A stretch of DNA of 64,000 nt from Cyanobium sp. E1_MAG_00006 (GTDB lineage Bacteria; Cyanobacteriota; Cyanobacteriia; PCC-6307; Cyanobiaceae): the NCBI GenBank assembly GCA_027488975.1, contig JAIYAQ010000013.1, positions 1 to 64,000 of the forward strand, read 5' to 3'. Both the position numbers and the translations under genes were made by a program. Numbering within the stretch: position 1 is the first letter of the stretch; every line of letters starts with the position of its first letter. The notes under the pieces were generated by a model. It ran no database searches, was not told the origin of the DNA, and saw nothing but the letters and a program-made list of their open reading frames with translations. Below are positions 27,163 to 35,991 of this stretch, one piece after another.

Positions 27163-28119
27163 TCAGAGATGCTTGAGATCTGGGTAGGCGGTGATCAGTT
27201 CCTCAGCACTGAGCACATCACCGGCACCCTCCGGCTGCCAGATCACTTCAAGGGCCAGCAGCTGATCGGCGGGAACCGCCCCGAGCAGGCGCAGGGCCTC
27301 GCGCAGATCCTCGGAACCGGAGACCGGTTTGAGGTTGAGGCGACTGCGGCTTGCCACCAGCATGGTGACAGCGATGTAGTCGCTGGTGGCATCAGCATCG
27401 CCGGCCCGGCCACCAGTGGCCTGACTAACCCGGCCGGCCACATTGCTGGTGACCTCGCGGCTGAGCTTGCTGCGCTCGGTCATCGACAGGCGGTTGAAGG
27501 TGGATTCCGCCGCCGGGAAAGGCACCTGGCCCAGCTCGGCATTGGCATAGACCCACAGGTCGGGATGACGCAGCAGCGCCAGCGTGCTCTCCTGCAGCAC
27601 CCGCTGCAGCCCGACATTGCTGGACGTGTCGGAGGCGCCGGCCAGGCTGCGCAGATCGTTCTGGAGCTCACGTGCCGAGGCCAGCAGGCCCACCTGCAGC
27701 TGCGCAATCGCCACCGGACCATCGGGGCGGTAGCCATCGAGATCACCACCGCGCATGCCAGCCGGCAGGGCCTGACCGCCGCCACCGCCGCCCCGCAGGG
27801 CATTCACCAGCAGGCCCACCACGGCCATCAGCACCAGGAAGCCGAACAGGCCACCGCCACCACCGATGAAGAAGGGAACGATGAAGGGGAAGCCGATGCC
27901 GCCGCCGCCGTAGCCGCGCTGAACGCCACCGCCGTAACCGCCTCCATAGCTGCGGCTGCCTCCGTAGCTGCGGGGCATGGAGGGGGCCGAGCGGAAGCTG
28001 CCGCCACCGATCCGGCCACCGCTGGCCGCATGGCTGGGCTGTGGGGCAAACAACAGCACGGTGGCCAGCACACCGCTGAGCATGGCCGGCACCATCAGGC
28101 CGCTGAGCAGACGACGCAT
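27163..28119 (-). CDS. DUF1517 membrane protein
   Basis: A 318-residue protein of the cyanobacterial/plant-type DUF1517 family. It has a signal peptide (VPAMLSGVLATVLLFAPQPSHA), a conserved SGGRIGGGSFR block, a Gly/Tyr-rich stretch (repeated YGGG and SYGG), a hydrophobic helix (FGFLVLMAVVGLLVNALRG) and a C-terminal domain of about 190 residues with VAIAQLQVGLLASAREL, YIAVTMLVASR and ALEVIWQPE. Function is unknown; plant homologues are chloroplast proteins. ATG 28119 is chosen because it directly precedes the signal sequence. It lies 56 bases downstream of thiS in the same direction. Confidence 0.88.
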   Translation of the reverse strand: MRRLLSGLMVPAMLSGVLATVLLFAPQPSHAASGGRIGGGSFRSAPSMPRSYGGSRSYGGGYGGGVQRGYGGGGIGFPFIVPFFIGGGGGLFGFLVLMAVVGLLVNALRGGGGGGQALPAGMRGGDLDGYRPDGPVAIAQLQVGLLASARELQNDLRSLAGASDTSSNVGLQRVLQESTLALLRHPDLWVYANAELGQVPFPAAESTFNRLSMTERSKLSREVTSNVAGRVSQATGGRAGDADATSDYIAVTMLVASRSRLNLKPVSGSEDLREALRLLGAVPADQLLALEVIWQPEGAGDVLSAEELITAYPDLKHL

Positions 28120-28175
28120 CGGCGTTGGAGGGGACGGATCCGCCACGGCCAGAAGCCTTTCGAGATGGCGTGAAT

Positions 28176-28427
28176 CTAGGAACCACCTCCGACAATGGTG
28201 ACGACTTCCAGCCCATCGGCTTCCCGTACAGGCTGTGTCGCCCAGTGGGCGCGGTTGAGGATCTCGCCGTTGAACTCCACCACCACCAGCTGCGGCCGGT
28301 AGCCCAGGTGCTCCAGCAGCTGCTGCAGGGTCAGGCCAGCGGGGCAGGCCACGGTCTCGCCGTTGAGGCGAATGCCGATGCTGTCGCCGTTCGCCGTCTT
28401 GCTGTGTTCGCTGCTCCCTTCGCTCAT
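28176..28427 (-). CDS. thiS: Thiamine biosynthesis sulfur carrier ThiS
   Basis: An 83-residue ubiquitin-like protein that, as a C-terminal thiocarboxylate, donates sulfur for the thiazole ring. The core (about 18-83) shows IRLNGETVACPAGLTLQQLL, VVVEFNGEILNRAHW and GLEVVTIVGGG. The N-terminal 18 residues are a Ser/Lys-rich extension. The chain ends GGGS rather than at the diglycine, so the last Ser would have to be removed or tolerated before adenylation by ThiF; see findings. The ATG overlaps the thiE stop (ATGA), so the two are coupled. Confidence 0.9.
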   Translation of the reverse strand: MSEGSSEHSKTANGDSIGIRLNGETVACPAGLTLQQLLEHLGYRPQLVVVEFNGEILNRAHWATQPVREADGLEVVTIVGGGS

Positions 28428-29512
28428 GGCCTGGGCTCCAGGAGCTGCAACAGCGCGCGACTCGCCTGGGCGGGGTCGGCGGCCTCGGTGATCGCCCGCA
28501 CCACCGCCACCCGTTGCGCGCCCGCCGCCTGCACCGCGGCGAGATTGGTGGCATCGATGCCGCCGATCGCGAAGAAGGGGATCGGGCTGGCGGCGGCAGC
28601 CTGACGCACGTAGTCGAGGCCCACAGGCTCCCGGCCCGGCTTGGTGGGGGTGGCGTTCACCGGCCCGACGCCCACGTAGTCGCAGCCATCGGCCAGCGCC
28701 TGCTGCAGCTGGCTGAGGGCATGGGTGCTGCGCCCGATCAGCGCATCGGCACCCAGCAGCTGCCGCGCCAGCGCCGGCGGCAGATCCCCCTGGCCGAGAT
28801 GCACCCCATCGGCCCGCACGGCGGCGGCGATATCGATCCGATCGTTCACCAGAAACAGGGCGCCATGGCGGCTGCAGAGCGCCCGCAGGGCATGGGCCTG
28901 CTGCAGCCGCACCGCGTCGGTGATCGGCTGGCCATCGGCGGCGAGGCTGCCCTCCTTGGCGCGGTACTGCACCAGGCGCACGCCCCCGATCAGTGCCGCC
29001 TCCACCACCGCCTCCAGGTGGGGTGATGGGCTGGTCACCAGATAGAGCCGGCACTGCTGCAGCAGGGCGCGGCGCTGCTCGCCCAGGGAGCCCTCCTGGC
29101 CTGGGCAGGCGCGCAGCAGCTCCACCTCGAGGTCGTAGAGGGCGTAGCGGATCGCCGCAGCCTCCGCAGACAGGGCATCATCGAGGCCGCGGCCGAACTC
29201 CTCGAGCACCCGCAGGGCCTCCTGCACACGGCCACAGTTGGCCGCCACCACCTGGGAGGCCAGTGCCCGCTGCTGCTGGGCCGGGTGGGCCATGCCGGCC
29301 GCCACATCACCGGCGGTGTCACGGGCCAGCTTGTACACCTCGCGATGGCACTGGCCGAGACGCTGACGCAGATCCTTGAGCCGGGCCACCAGATCGGCGC
29401 GGTCCAGGCCGAAGCGGCACCAGTCCTCCACCACGCGCAGGCCCTCGCGGGCTCGATCCAGGTTGGCGTCGAGCAGCCGCTGCACCGCTTGCTGCTCCCG
29501 GCTGGTGTTCAT
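28424..29512 (-). CDS. thiE: Thiamine phosphate synthase with N-terminal fusion domain
   Basis: A 362-residue protein. The C-terminal ~210 residues are ThiE, which joins hydroxymethylpyrimidine diphosphate and thiazole phosphate: RLYLVTSPSP, VRLVQYRAKEG, FLVNDRIDIAAAVRADGVHLGQGDL, IGRSTHAL and GVGPVNATPTKPG. The first ~135 residues form an all-helical domain (RLLDANLDRAREGLRVVEDW; GRVQEALRVLEEFGRG) that is typical of cyanobacterial ThiE fusions (ThiD2-like). ATG 29512 is chosen as start because the fusion domain begins right behind it. Coupled to thiS. Confidence 0.94.
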   Translation of the reverse strand: MNTSREQQAVQRLLDANLDRAREGLRVVEDWCRFGLDRADLVARLKDLRQRLGQCHREVYKLARDTAGDVAAGMAHPAQQQRALASQVVAANCGRVQEALRVLEEFGRGLDDALSAEAAAIRYALYDLEVELLRACPGQEGSLGEQRRALLQQCRLYLVTSPSPHLEAVVEAALIGGVRLVQYRAKEGSLAADGQPITDAVRLQQAHALRALCSRHGALFLVNDRIDIAAAVRADGVHLGQGDLPPALARQLLGADALIGRSTHALSQLQQALADGCDYVGVGPVNATPTKPGREPVGLDYVRQAAAASPIPFFAIGGIDATNLAAVQAAGAQRVAVVRAITEAADPAQASRALLQLLEPRP

Positions 29513-29570
29513 CGACGCAAAGATCACGGGCTGACTCTGCTTATGGTGTGGCACGAGCAAGACACGGGTG

Positions 29571-29687
29571 ATGGAGCAGAGCGGAGGCGAACGACCGATG
29601 CTGGTGCTGGTGTCAGGGATTCTGCTGCTGGGGGCGATCGCCGCCTTCATCAGCTGGGCCCTCACCAACGCCTACCCCGCCGGCTGA
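29571..29687 (+). CDS. 38-residue single-helix membrane peptide
   Basis: A short ORF with a clear topology: a charged N-terminus (MEQSGGERP), one long hydrophobic helix (MLVLVSGILLLGAIAAFISW) and a short polar end (ALTNAYPAG). It resembles in size the single-helix subunits of photosynthetic or NDH complexes, but matches none I know, so no name is given. Its last 75 bases overlap the end of ribF on the other strand. It is divergent from thiE by 58 bases. Helix composition and start position argue for a real gene. Confidence 0.6.
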   Translation: MEQSGGERPMLVLVSGILLLGAIAAFISWALTNAYPAG

Positions 29688-30665
29688 TCCCAGCAGCTGG
29701 TCCGCCCGGGCGGCATCGGCGGCGATCTGCGCCACCAGCGCCTCCAGGCTCTCGAAACGTTGCTGCTGGCGCAGCAGCGCCACCGGCTCCACCAGCAGCT
29801 CGGCGCCAGCCAGCTCGGTGCGGCGGCCCAGCAGATGCACCTCCACCGCCGAGGGGGCCGTGGGGTCCACAGTGGGCTGGGGGCCGAGATTCATCACCGC
29901 CGGCAGGGGCGCCTGACCCTGACCCGGGCCAGGGCCCACATCATCGACAAGCCAGACCCAGGCGGCATACACCCCCTCCAGGGGCAAGAACTTGCGTCCG
30001 TCCACCTGCAGATTGGCCGTGGGCCAACCCAGCTGCCGCCCCAGACCCCGCCCCTGCACCACCCGGCCGCCGAAGCGGTAGGGCCGGCCCAGCAGACGGG
30101 CAGCCTCCTGCAACTCACCACCGGAGAGAGCCCTGCGGATACGGCTGCTGCTGAGTCGATCACCGCCGTCGGCGAGCATCGGCAGCACCACCACCTCCAC
30201 CCCATGGGCCTCCGCCAGCCGGCGGAGTGTGGCGGTATCGCCAGTGCGGCCGGCGCCGAAGCGGAAGTTCGCACCCACCGCCACCAGGCCCGCCTGCAGC
30301 TGCCCCACCAACACCTGCTCCACAAAAGCCTGCGGGCTGAGGGCCGCCAGAGCCGGCGTGAACGGCACCAGCACCAGTTGCTCGATGCCCAGGGGCTGAA
30401 GCAGGTGCAGCTTCTCCGCCGGCAGATCAAGGCGCAACCGCGCCTCGCCGTAGAGCACCTCGCGTGGGTGGGGCCAGAAGCTCACCACGGTGGGCACAAG
30501 GGCGCGGCCATCAGGGCGGGCGGCGGCACCTGTCGCTCCGGCACCTGTCGCGCCGGCAACGGCGGCGGCGATCACGCGCCGGTGCCCTTCGTGCAAACCA
30601 TCAAAGCTGCCGAGAGCGATGGCGGTGGGGCCCTGGGCGTCCTCGGAACTGCGGAGGGGAATCAC
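29613..30665 (-). CDS. ribF: Bifunctional riboflavin kinase/FAD synthetase
   Basis: RibF phosphorylates riboflavin to FMN and adenylates FMN to FAD. The 350-residue protein has the N-terminal nucleotidyltransferase domain with LGSFDGLHEGHRRVI, FWPHPREVLYG, and SSSRIRRAL, and the C-terminal kinase domain with LLGRPYRFGGRVVQGRGLGRQLGWPTAN and GVYAAWV. GTG 30665 is the start. The last ~25 residues, after QIAADAARADQLL, are a Gly/Glu/Gln-rich tail not needed by the family; they overlap the 38-residue ORF on the opposite strand. Two low-complexity Ala/Gly/Thr inserts near 36-50 also stand out. Confidence 0.95.
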   Translation of the reverse strand: MIPLRSSEDAQGPTAIALGSFDGLHEGHRRVIAAAVAGATGAGATGAAARPDGRALVPTVVSFWPHPREVLYGEARLRLDLPAEKLHLLQPLGIEQLVLVPFTPALAALSPQAFVEQVLVGQLQAGLVAVGANFRFGAGRTGDTATLRRLAEAHGVEVVVLPMLADGGDRLSSSRIRRALSGGELQEAARLLGRPYRFGGRVVQGRGLGRQLGWPTANLQVDGRKFLPLEGVYAAWVWLVDDVGPGPGQGQAPLPAVMNLGPQPTVDPTAPSAVEVHLLGRRTELAGAELLVEPVALLRQQQRFESLEALVAQIAADAARADQLLGSAGGVGVGEGPADEGGDRPQQQNP

Positions 30666-30703
30666 CAGAGAACCGCCACCACCCTCGCCAGCAGCATCCT
30701 CCC

Positions 30704-31327
30704 ATGGCAGGTTTGGGCGACATCGCCCCTGCCACGCCCCCGCCCATGGCCGATCGCCTCGATCTGCAGCTGATCTCCGCCGCCCTGCGCCGCCTCGGCT
30801 GGGTGCGCTTCTGGGCTCAGCTGGTGCTGGCGGTGGTGGCAGTGGGCGTTCTGCTGTTCAACAACATCGGCGGACGGCTGGCGGCCAACTCAGCCCGGGC
30901 CCTGGGCCTGGGCCCCGGCATCTCACTCACCACCCTGGCCTTCCTGCTGCTGCTGTGGTGCCTGTGGCAGAGCTGGCTGATCGTGCGCTGCGGCCGGGCG
31001 CTGAACAGCCCAGTGCGGCCGAGCAAAGGGGAAACGGCGCGGTTGATCAAACGCGGACTGCTGGCTGATCTGGCGGGGATCACCCTGGCGGTGATCGGCT
31101 ATCAGGCCATGGCGGGCAGCCTGTTCGTGCAGGCCTCGCAGCAGGTTCCGGGCTTCTTCGGCGCCCAGATCCAGCAGGCCCCCGGGGTGGCCGGCCGGGT
31201 GATCGGCCTGCCGATCACCTCGATCGAAATGCTCTCGGTGCTGGGCAACACCCAGGTGCTGTTCGCGCATCTGATCGGCATCTGGATCAGCCTCTGGCTG
31301 CTGCAGCGCATCTACCGCGCCAGCTAA
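30704..31327 (+). CDS. DUF3611 membrane protein
   Basis: A 207-residue integral membrane protein of the cyanobacterial/plastid DUF3611 family with four hydrophobic segments: WAQLVLAVVAVGVLLF, LTTLAFLLLLWCLWQSWLIV, LADLAGITLAVIGYQAMAG and LIGIWISLWLLQRI. The family core begins at ISAALRRLGWVRFWAQL. ATG 30704 adds 14 residues before an alternative ATG at 30746. It is divergent from ribF by 38 bases. No function is known. It is convergent with the secreted protein gene and overlaps it by 4 bases. Confidence 0.85.
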   Translation: MAGLGDIAPATPPPMADRLDLQLISAALRRLGWVRFWAQLVLAVVAVGVLLFNNIGGRLAANSARALGLGPGISLTTLAFLLLLWCLWQSWLIVRCGRALNSPVRPSKGETARLIKRGLLADLAGITLAVIGYQAMAGSLFVQASQQVPGFFGAQIQQAPGVAGRVIGLPITSIEMLSVLGNTQVLFAHLIGIWISLWLLQRIYRAS

Positions 31328-31905
31328 CGGCTGGAACCGGGAGTCTCTGGTGAGCGTGGGCTGGCCAGCGGCGCTGGGGAGCGCGCTTCGGCCCTGATCC
31401 TGCTCCTCAGCTGCTGGACCGTCATCGACTGGGGCCTAGACGAGCCAGGGGAGTTGAAGAGCATCCCCCGCACGACGCCTTGCACCACCTGCGGTGGCTC
31501 GCTGCAGGGTGAGAGTGTGTAGTCGAAGCCACTGCCCTGCAGATCCGGTTGACCCAGCGCAAAGATCCAGCGGGATCCCTTGGGGAATGGCAGCCGTCCG
31601 AAGCTCCAGTACGAGAGGCTCCGCGAGTCGAGTCTGAGCCGTCCACCCGGCGAGGTTGATGCGCTGGGCAGGGATCCCTGCAGCACCTCGACGACCCGGA
31701 TCACAACCGAGCCGTCCTCCTGCCTGGCGAGGATCTCCCCCAGCACCACGCTCTGACTTGGGTGCAGCGGCAGCAGTGGACCGGGGCCGACGCAGCTCAG
31801 AGACCAGGCTGGCTGCCAGGGCAGGGGCGCCAATGACAAGCCCACGACGAGCTGCAGGAGGAACTGCCGTCTGCCGGGTCTGCGCCTGACGGCAGGGGTG
31901 GTCAT
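31324..31905 (-). CDS. Secreted protein of unknown function
   Basis: A 193-residue product with an N-terminal twin-arginine-like stretch (RRRPGRRQ) and hydrophobic core (FLLQLVVGLSLAPLPW), so an exported protein. The mature part begins near SCVGPGPLLPL and is rich in beta-type residues (SVVLGEILARQEDGSVVIRVVEVLQG), with a second Cys near the middle (SPCSEPP); a disulfide is possible. A Ser/Arg/Pro-rich tail follows. The overall pattern (Cys at the mature N-terminus, then short strands) is reminiscent of a TIMP/NTR-type fold, but that is only a guess. ATG 31905 overlaps the surE stop. Confidence 0.6.
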   Translation of the reverse strand: MTTPAVRRRPGRRQFLLQLVVGLSLAPLPWQPAWSLSCVGPGPLLPLHPSQSVVLGEILARQEDGSVVIRVVEVLQGSLPSASTSPGGRLRLDSRSLSYWSFGRLPFPKGSRWIFALGQPDLQGSGFDYTLSPCSEPPQVVQGVVRGMLFNSPGSSRPQSMTVQQLRSRIRAEARSPAPLASPRSPETPGSSR

Positions 31906-32717
31906 GGTTGCGTAGGCCTGGTGCTGAGGGCCTCCAACCCGGGCAGTTCGCCGCAGTCGCCCCGCCAGAAGATCTCCGGCTGCAGGGGTGTGAGCGCGGC
32001 GCCGCCACTGTTCAGCTGGGCCACGTCGGTGGGCCAGGCGGCAGGGCCCGACACCTCGGCTTCCAGGTCGTTGGCCACCTCGCCGGCGAGCCAGTAGTAG
32101 GTGCGGCCGCGCGGGTCGACGCGCCTGTCGAACTGATCGGTGTAGCGGCGCACGGCCGTGCGACACCAGCGCAGGGCACCGATCTGATCGGCCGGCAGCG
32201 GCGGCACATTGAGGTTGAGCAGGGCACCCCTGGGCCACCCCGCCGCCAGCATCTGCTCGGCCACATCCAAGGCCAGCTCCGCCGCCGGCGTGAACTGGCG
32301 CCACTGGAAATCGGCACTGCTCACCGCCAGGGCCGGCAGCCCCTCGATCGTGCCCTCCATTGCCGCGCTCACGGTGCCGGAATAGAGCACGTCGGTGCCG
32401 AGGTTGGGGCCGTGGTTGATGCCCGAGAGCACCAGATCAGGCCACTCGTCCAGCAGCGCGAACAGCGCGAGCTTGACGCAGTCGCTGGGGGTGCCGCTGC
32501 AGGCCCAGGCCCGCACGCCATCGGCGAACAGCGCATCCGCCCGCTCCGCCCGGATCGGGGTCTGCAGGGTCAGACCATGACCGGTGGCTGAGCGCTCCTG
32601 ATCCGGGCACACCACGCTGACGTGATGGCCACGTGCCACGGCCGCGGCGGCCAGGGTGCGGATGCCATCAGCGAAGACCCCGTCGTCGTTGCTGATCAGG
32701 ATCCTGAGGGGAACCAT
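31902..32717 (-). CDS. surE: 5'/3'-nucleotidase SurE
   Basis: SurE is a metal-dependent phosphatase acting on nucleoside 5'/3'-monophosphates and short polyphosphates, linked to stress survival. The 271-residue protein has [14 protein letters not shown] at the N-terminus (metal-binding Asp pair), [30 protein letters not shown] and [18 protein letters not shown]. Length is normal. It is divergent from pheS (58 bases) and coupled to the downstream secreted protein through ATGA. Confidence 0.95.
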   Translation of the reverse strand: MVPLRILISNDDGVFADGIRTLAAAAVARGHHVSVVCPDQERSATGHGLTLQTPIRAERADALFADGVRAWACSGTPSDCVKLALFALLDEWPDLVLSGINHGPNLGTDVLYSGTVSAAMEGTIEGLPALAVSSADFQWRQFTPAAELALDVAEQMLAAGWPRGALLNLNVPPLPADQIGALRWCRTAVRRYTDQFDRRVDPRGRTYYWLAGEVANDLEAEVSGPAAWPTDVAQLNSGGAALTPLQPEIFWRGDCGELPGLEALSTRPTQP

Positions 32718-32774
32718 GGCGGCGGCAGAGGGCTAATCCGTACAGTCTCTCCCTTGCCCCAGCCTGAGGCCGCC

Positions 32775-33782
32775 GTGAGCGCCACCGTGTCCCTGCAGCA
32801 GCTCACCGAGCAACTGGAGCACCTGGAGGCCCAGGCCGCACAAGCCATCGCCGCCGCCGCCAGTGCCAGCGAGCTCGAGGAGCTGCGGGTGGGTCTGCTG
32901 GGCAAGAAAGGCAAGCTCTCGGGTGTGCTCGGGGCCATGGGCAAGCTGCCCGGCGAGGAGCGCCCCCTGGTGGGCCAGCGCGCCAACGTGCTCAAGGAGC
33001 AGGTGCAAACGCTGCTGAGCGAGCGGCTCACGGCGGTGAAGGGGGCCGCCATGGCGGAGCGGATCGCCAGCGAAACCCTCGACGTGACGATGCCCGCCAG
33101 CTTCACGCCGCCGGGCCACCGCCACCCGCTGATCAGCACGATCGAGGAGATCACCGACATCTTTGCCGGCCTCGGCTACCGGGTGGAGGAGGGGCCGGAG
33201 ATCGAGAGCGACTACTACAACTTCACCGCCCTGAACATTCCGCCCCACCACCCGGCGCGGGACATGCAGGACACCTTCTATCTCTCCGACAACGAGCTGC
33301 TACGCACCCACACCTCGCCGGTGCAGATCCGCCATCTGGAGAGCAATCCACCGCCGGTGCGGATCGTGGCTCCCGGCCGGGTGTACCGGCGCGATGCGGT
33401 GGATGCCACCCACTCACCGGTGTTCCACCAGGTGGAGGTGCTGGCGATCGATGAAGGCCTCGATTTCAGCCACCTGCGCGGCACCGTGACCGCCTTCCTG
33501 CAGCAGTTCTTCGGCGACCTGCCGGTGCGCTTCCGCGCCAGCTACTTCCCCTTCACCGAACCCTCGGCCGAGGTGGATGTGCAGTGGCGCGGCCGCTGGC
33601 TTGAGGTGATGGGCTGCGGCATGGTCGATCCGGCGGTGCTGGAGGGCCTCGGCCTCGATCCGGAGCGCTGGAGCGGTTTCGCCGCCGGCCTTGGGGTGGA
33701 GCGCTTCTGCATGGTGCGCCACGGCATCGACGACATTCGCCGCCTCTTCACCAGCGACCTGCGCTTCCTCGAGCAGTTCTGA
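32775..33782 (+). CDS. pheS: Phenylalanyl-tRNA synthetase alpha subunit
   Basis: PheS, with PheT, charges tRNA-Phe. The 335-residue protein has the N-terminal coiled-coil tRNA-binding arm (about 5-75) and the class II catalytic core: [30 protein letters not shown] (motif 2), and [20 protein letters not shown] (motif 3). The start is GTG 32775 ([14 protein letters not shown]); no ATG lies upstream in a sensible position. pheT is not adjacent, which is common in cyanobacteria. Confidence 0.97.
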   Translation: MSATVSLQQLTEQLEHLEAQAAQAIAAAASASELEELRVGLLGKKGKLSGVLGAMGKLPGEERPLVGQRANVLKEQVQTLLSERLTAVKGAAMAERIASETLDVTMPASFTPPGHRHPLISTIEEITDIFAGLGYRVEEGPEIESDYYNFTALNIPPHHPARDMQDTFYLSDNELLRTHTSPVQIRHLESNPPPVRIVAPGRVYRRDAVDATHSPVFHQVEVLAIDEGLDFSHLRGTVTAFLQQFFGDLPVRFRASYFPFTEPSAEVDVQWRGRWLEVMGCGMVDPAVLEGLGLDPERWSGFAAGLGVERFCMVRHGIDDIRRLFTSDLRFLEQF

Positions 33783-33790
33783 TCTGAAGC

Positions 33791-33819
33791 CGTTCGGATG
33801 TGACGTCGTTCGGATGTGA
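33791..33819 (+). repeat. 13-base direct repeat in the pheS-nadK gap
   Basis: The sequence CGTTCGGATGTGA occurs at 33791-33803 and again at 33807-33819, 16 bases apart. Each copy is preceded by a similar triplet. It lies between pheS and nadK and could be a binding site for a regulator of nadK or simple local duplication. Confidence 0.5.
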
Positions 33820-33880
33820 AGCCGTGGCGGGAGTGCCGGGACACCGCTCATAGACTTCACAAGCCCTCCGCCCACGATCG

Positions 33881-34816
33881 GTGCCCTGCGTCGGACTGAT
33901 CGTCAATGACGGCAAGGATCTGGCCCTGGCCACCGCCGAGCGGATCGAGAGCCGCTTCCGCCAGTCCGGCTACGACGTGGTGCGCGCCAGCAGCGCCGGC
34001 GGCATGGTGGGCTTCGCCAACCCGGATCAGCACCTGCGCACCCTCGGGCACACCGCCTGTGTGCCGCCCAACTTCAAGGCCGGCATGAAGCTGGCGATGG
34101 TGCTGGGTGGCGACGGCACCGTGCTCTCGGCCGCCCGGCAGACGGCCCCGATCGACGTGCCGATCCTGACGATCAACACCGGCCACCTGGGCTTCCTGGC
34201 CGAGACCTACCTGCCGGAGCTGGATGACGCCCTTGAGCAGGTGATCGATGGCAGCTGGACCGTGGAGGAGCGCACCACCCTGGTGGTGAGCGTGATGCGC
34301 GGCGAGCAGCGGCGCTGGGAGGTGCTCTGCCTCAACGAGATGGCCCTGCACCGCGAGCCGCTCACCTCGATGTGCCATTTCGAGATCGCTGTGGGCCGCC
34401 ACGCCCCGGTGGATATCGCCGCCGACGGCGTGATCCTCTCCACCCCCACCGGCTCCACCGCCTATGCCCTCAGCGCCGGCGGGCCGGTGATCACGCCGGA
34501 CTGTCCGGTGCTGCAGCTGACGCCGATCGCACCCCATTCCCTCGCCTCGCGGGCCCTGGTGTTCAGCGACCGCGAACCGGTGACGATCTTTCCCGCCACA
34601 CCGGAGCGCCTGATGATGGTGGTGGACGGCAGCGCCGGTTGCTACGTGTGGCCGGAAGACCGTGTGTTGATCCGCCGCAGCAACCATCCGGTGCGCTTCG
34701 TGCGTCTGGCGGATCATGAGTTCTTCCAGGTGCTGCGCAACAAGCTGGGCTGGGGGCTTCCGCACGTGGCCAAACCCGGCAACGGGTCCGGCACCGGCCC
34801 CGGATCCCCCGCGTGA
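33881..34816 (+). CDS. nadK: NAD kinase
   Basis: Makes NADP+ from NAD+ and ATP, central to photosynthetic reductant supply. The 311-residue protein begins at GTG 33881 ([19 protein letters not shown]) and shows [23 protein letters not shown] and [18 protein letters not shown], the hallmark motifs. Cyanobacteria usually have two NAD kinases; this looks like the form with the long N-terminal region holding a PNFKAGMK segment. Its stop overlaps the GTG of the response regulator gene. Confidence 0.95.
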   Translation: MPCVGLIVNDGKDLALATAERIESRFRQSGYDVVRASSAGGMVGFANPDQHLRTLGHTACVPPNFKAGMKLAMVLGGDGTVLSAARQTAPIDVPILTINTGHLGFLAETYLPELDDALEQVIDGSWTVEERTTLVVSVMRGEQRRWEVLCLNEMALHREPLTSMCHFEIAVGRHAPVDIAADGVILSTPTGSTAYALSAGGPVITPDCPVLQLTPIAPHSLASRALVFSDREPVTIFPATPERLMMVVDGSAGCYVWPEDRVLIRRSNHPVRFVRLADHEFFQVLRNKLGWGLPHVAKPGNGSGTGPGSPA

Positions 34817-35475
34817 GCGAAGCCACCCTGCTGCTGCTCGGGGCCGAAGCGGAGGCCCAGGCCCCGCGGCTCGCGGCCTCCGGTTACAGCTGCGTGCTCG
34901 GTGAAGCCAGCGCCGCCGACTGGCCCCGCTGCCACCTGGCGGTGCTGGCAGCCGATCAACTGGAGCGCATCCCGGAGCTGCAGCAGCGTCTGCCGGGCAT
35001 GCCGCTGCTGCTCGACATCGACAGCGACAGCGTCGCCGCCCGCTCGCAGCTGCTGCAGGCAGGCGCCAGCGATTTCTGGCTCTCCAGCCAGGGCAGCAGC
35101 GACCTGCTGCTGCGGTTGCGCCTGCACCTGAAGCTGATCCACAAGGGCCAGCCCAGTCGCGATCGCCTCAGCCTGGCGGACCTCACCGTGGTGCCCAGCC
35201 GCCATGAGGTGCGCCGCGGCGCGCGCAGCGTCAACCTCACCGCCCGCGAATACGCCCTGCTGCTGCATCTGCTGGAGCACCGCGGCCAGGTGCTCAGCCG
35301 CGAGCAGATCCTTCAGCAGGTGTGGCACGACCAGCAGGGCGCCGCCAGCAACGTGATCGAGGTGTACGTGCGCTATCTGCGCCAGAAGCTTGAGGAGGCG
35401 GGCGAGAAGCGGCTGATCCACACCGTCCGCGGGCGGGGCTACTGCCTCAGCGAAGGTCCGCCGCAGCTGGGCTGA
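34813..35475 (+). CDS. OmpR-family regulator with degenerate receiver
   Basis: A 220-residue protein with an N-terminal receiver-like domain (about 1-110) and a C-terminal winged-helix DNA-binding domain (about 120-215: [47 protein letters not shown]). The receiver lacks the normal phosphorylation centre: the acidic pair after strand 1 is replaced (LLLGAEAE), and the site expected to hold the phospho-Asp reads CHLAVLAAD with Ala at the equivalent place. It probably works without phosphorylation, as NblR-type cyanobacterial regulators do. Target genes unknown. GTG 34813 couples it to nadK. Confidence 0.88.
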   Translation: MSEATLLLLGAEAEAQAPRLAASGYSCVLGEASAADWPRCHLAVLAADQLERIPELQQRLPGMPLLLDIDSDSVAARSQLLQAGASDFWLSSQGSSDLLLRLRLHLKLIHKGQPSRDRLSLADLTVVPSRHEVRRGARSVNLTAREYALLLHLLEHRGQVLSREQILQQVWHDQQGAASNVIEVYVRYLRQKLEEAGEKRLIHTVRGRGYCLSEGPPQLG

Positions 35476-35508
35476 TTCCCCCCACGGCCATCCCAATCCG
35501 CGCACGCC

Positions 35509-35991
35509 ATGCCGACCGCCACGCCACCACCATCACCGCCACCGCAGTTCCTGCCGATTGAGGCCCAGTGGTGCCTGGAGGCTCCAGCTCCGGCCCCGAG
35601 CACGCCACCGCCGTGCATTCAGCTGGAGGTGGCCCGCAGCTTCCGGCAACAGAGCTGGGGCCTGATGGGACGCCCGCCCCTCGCCCCGCTGCGGGGCATG
35701 TGGTTCCCCTACGACCAGCCGCAGACGCTGAAGTTCTGGATGCACCACACCCCTTCCCCGCTCGACATGCTGTTCCTGCGGGCAGGCCGGGTGATCGCGA
35801 TCGAGGCCGGCGCCAAGCCCTGCCCCCATCTGCCCTGCCGCAGCTACGGCCCCGATGAACCGGCCGATGGCGTGGTGGAACTGGCGGCCGGCGAAGCAGC
35901 GCGGCTGGGGATCCAGGTGGGATCGCCGGCGCGGATCACGGCGCTGCCGGCGCCAGCTGCCGCACGCCGCGCAGCACCAGCACGGGATTGA
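35509..35991 (+). CDS. DUF192 protein
   Basis: A 160-residue protein of the DUF192 family of small beta-rich proteins of unknown function. Recognisable parts are IQLEVARSFRQQSWGLMGRPPL, GMWFPYDQPQTLKFWMHHT, LDMLFLRAGRVIAIE, and GVVELAAGEAARLGIQVGS. Most bacterial members carry a signal peptide; this one has only a Pro-rich N-terminus (about 1-14), so secretion is unclear. The 3' end overlaps cobL by 56 bases. Confidence 0.88.
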   Translation: MPTATPPPSPPPQFLPIEAQWCLEAPAPAPSTPPPCIQLEVARSFRQQSWGLMGRPPLAPLRGMWFPYDQPQTLKFWMHHTPSPLDMLFLRAGRVIAIEAGAKPCPHLPCRSYGPDEPADGVVELAAGEAARLGIQVGSPARITALPAPAAARRAAPARD

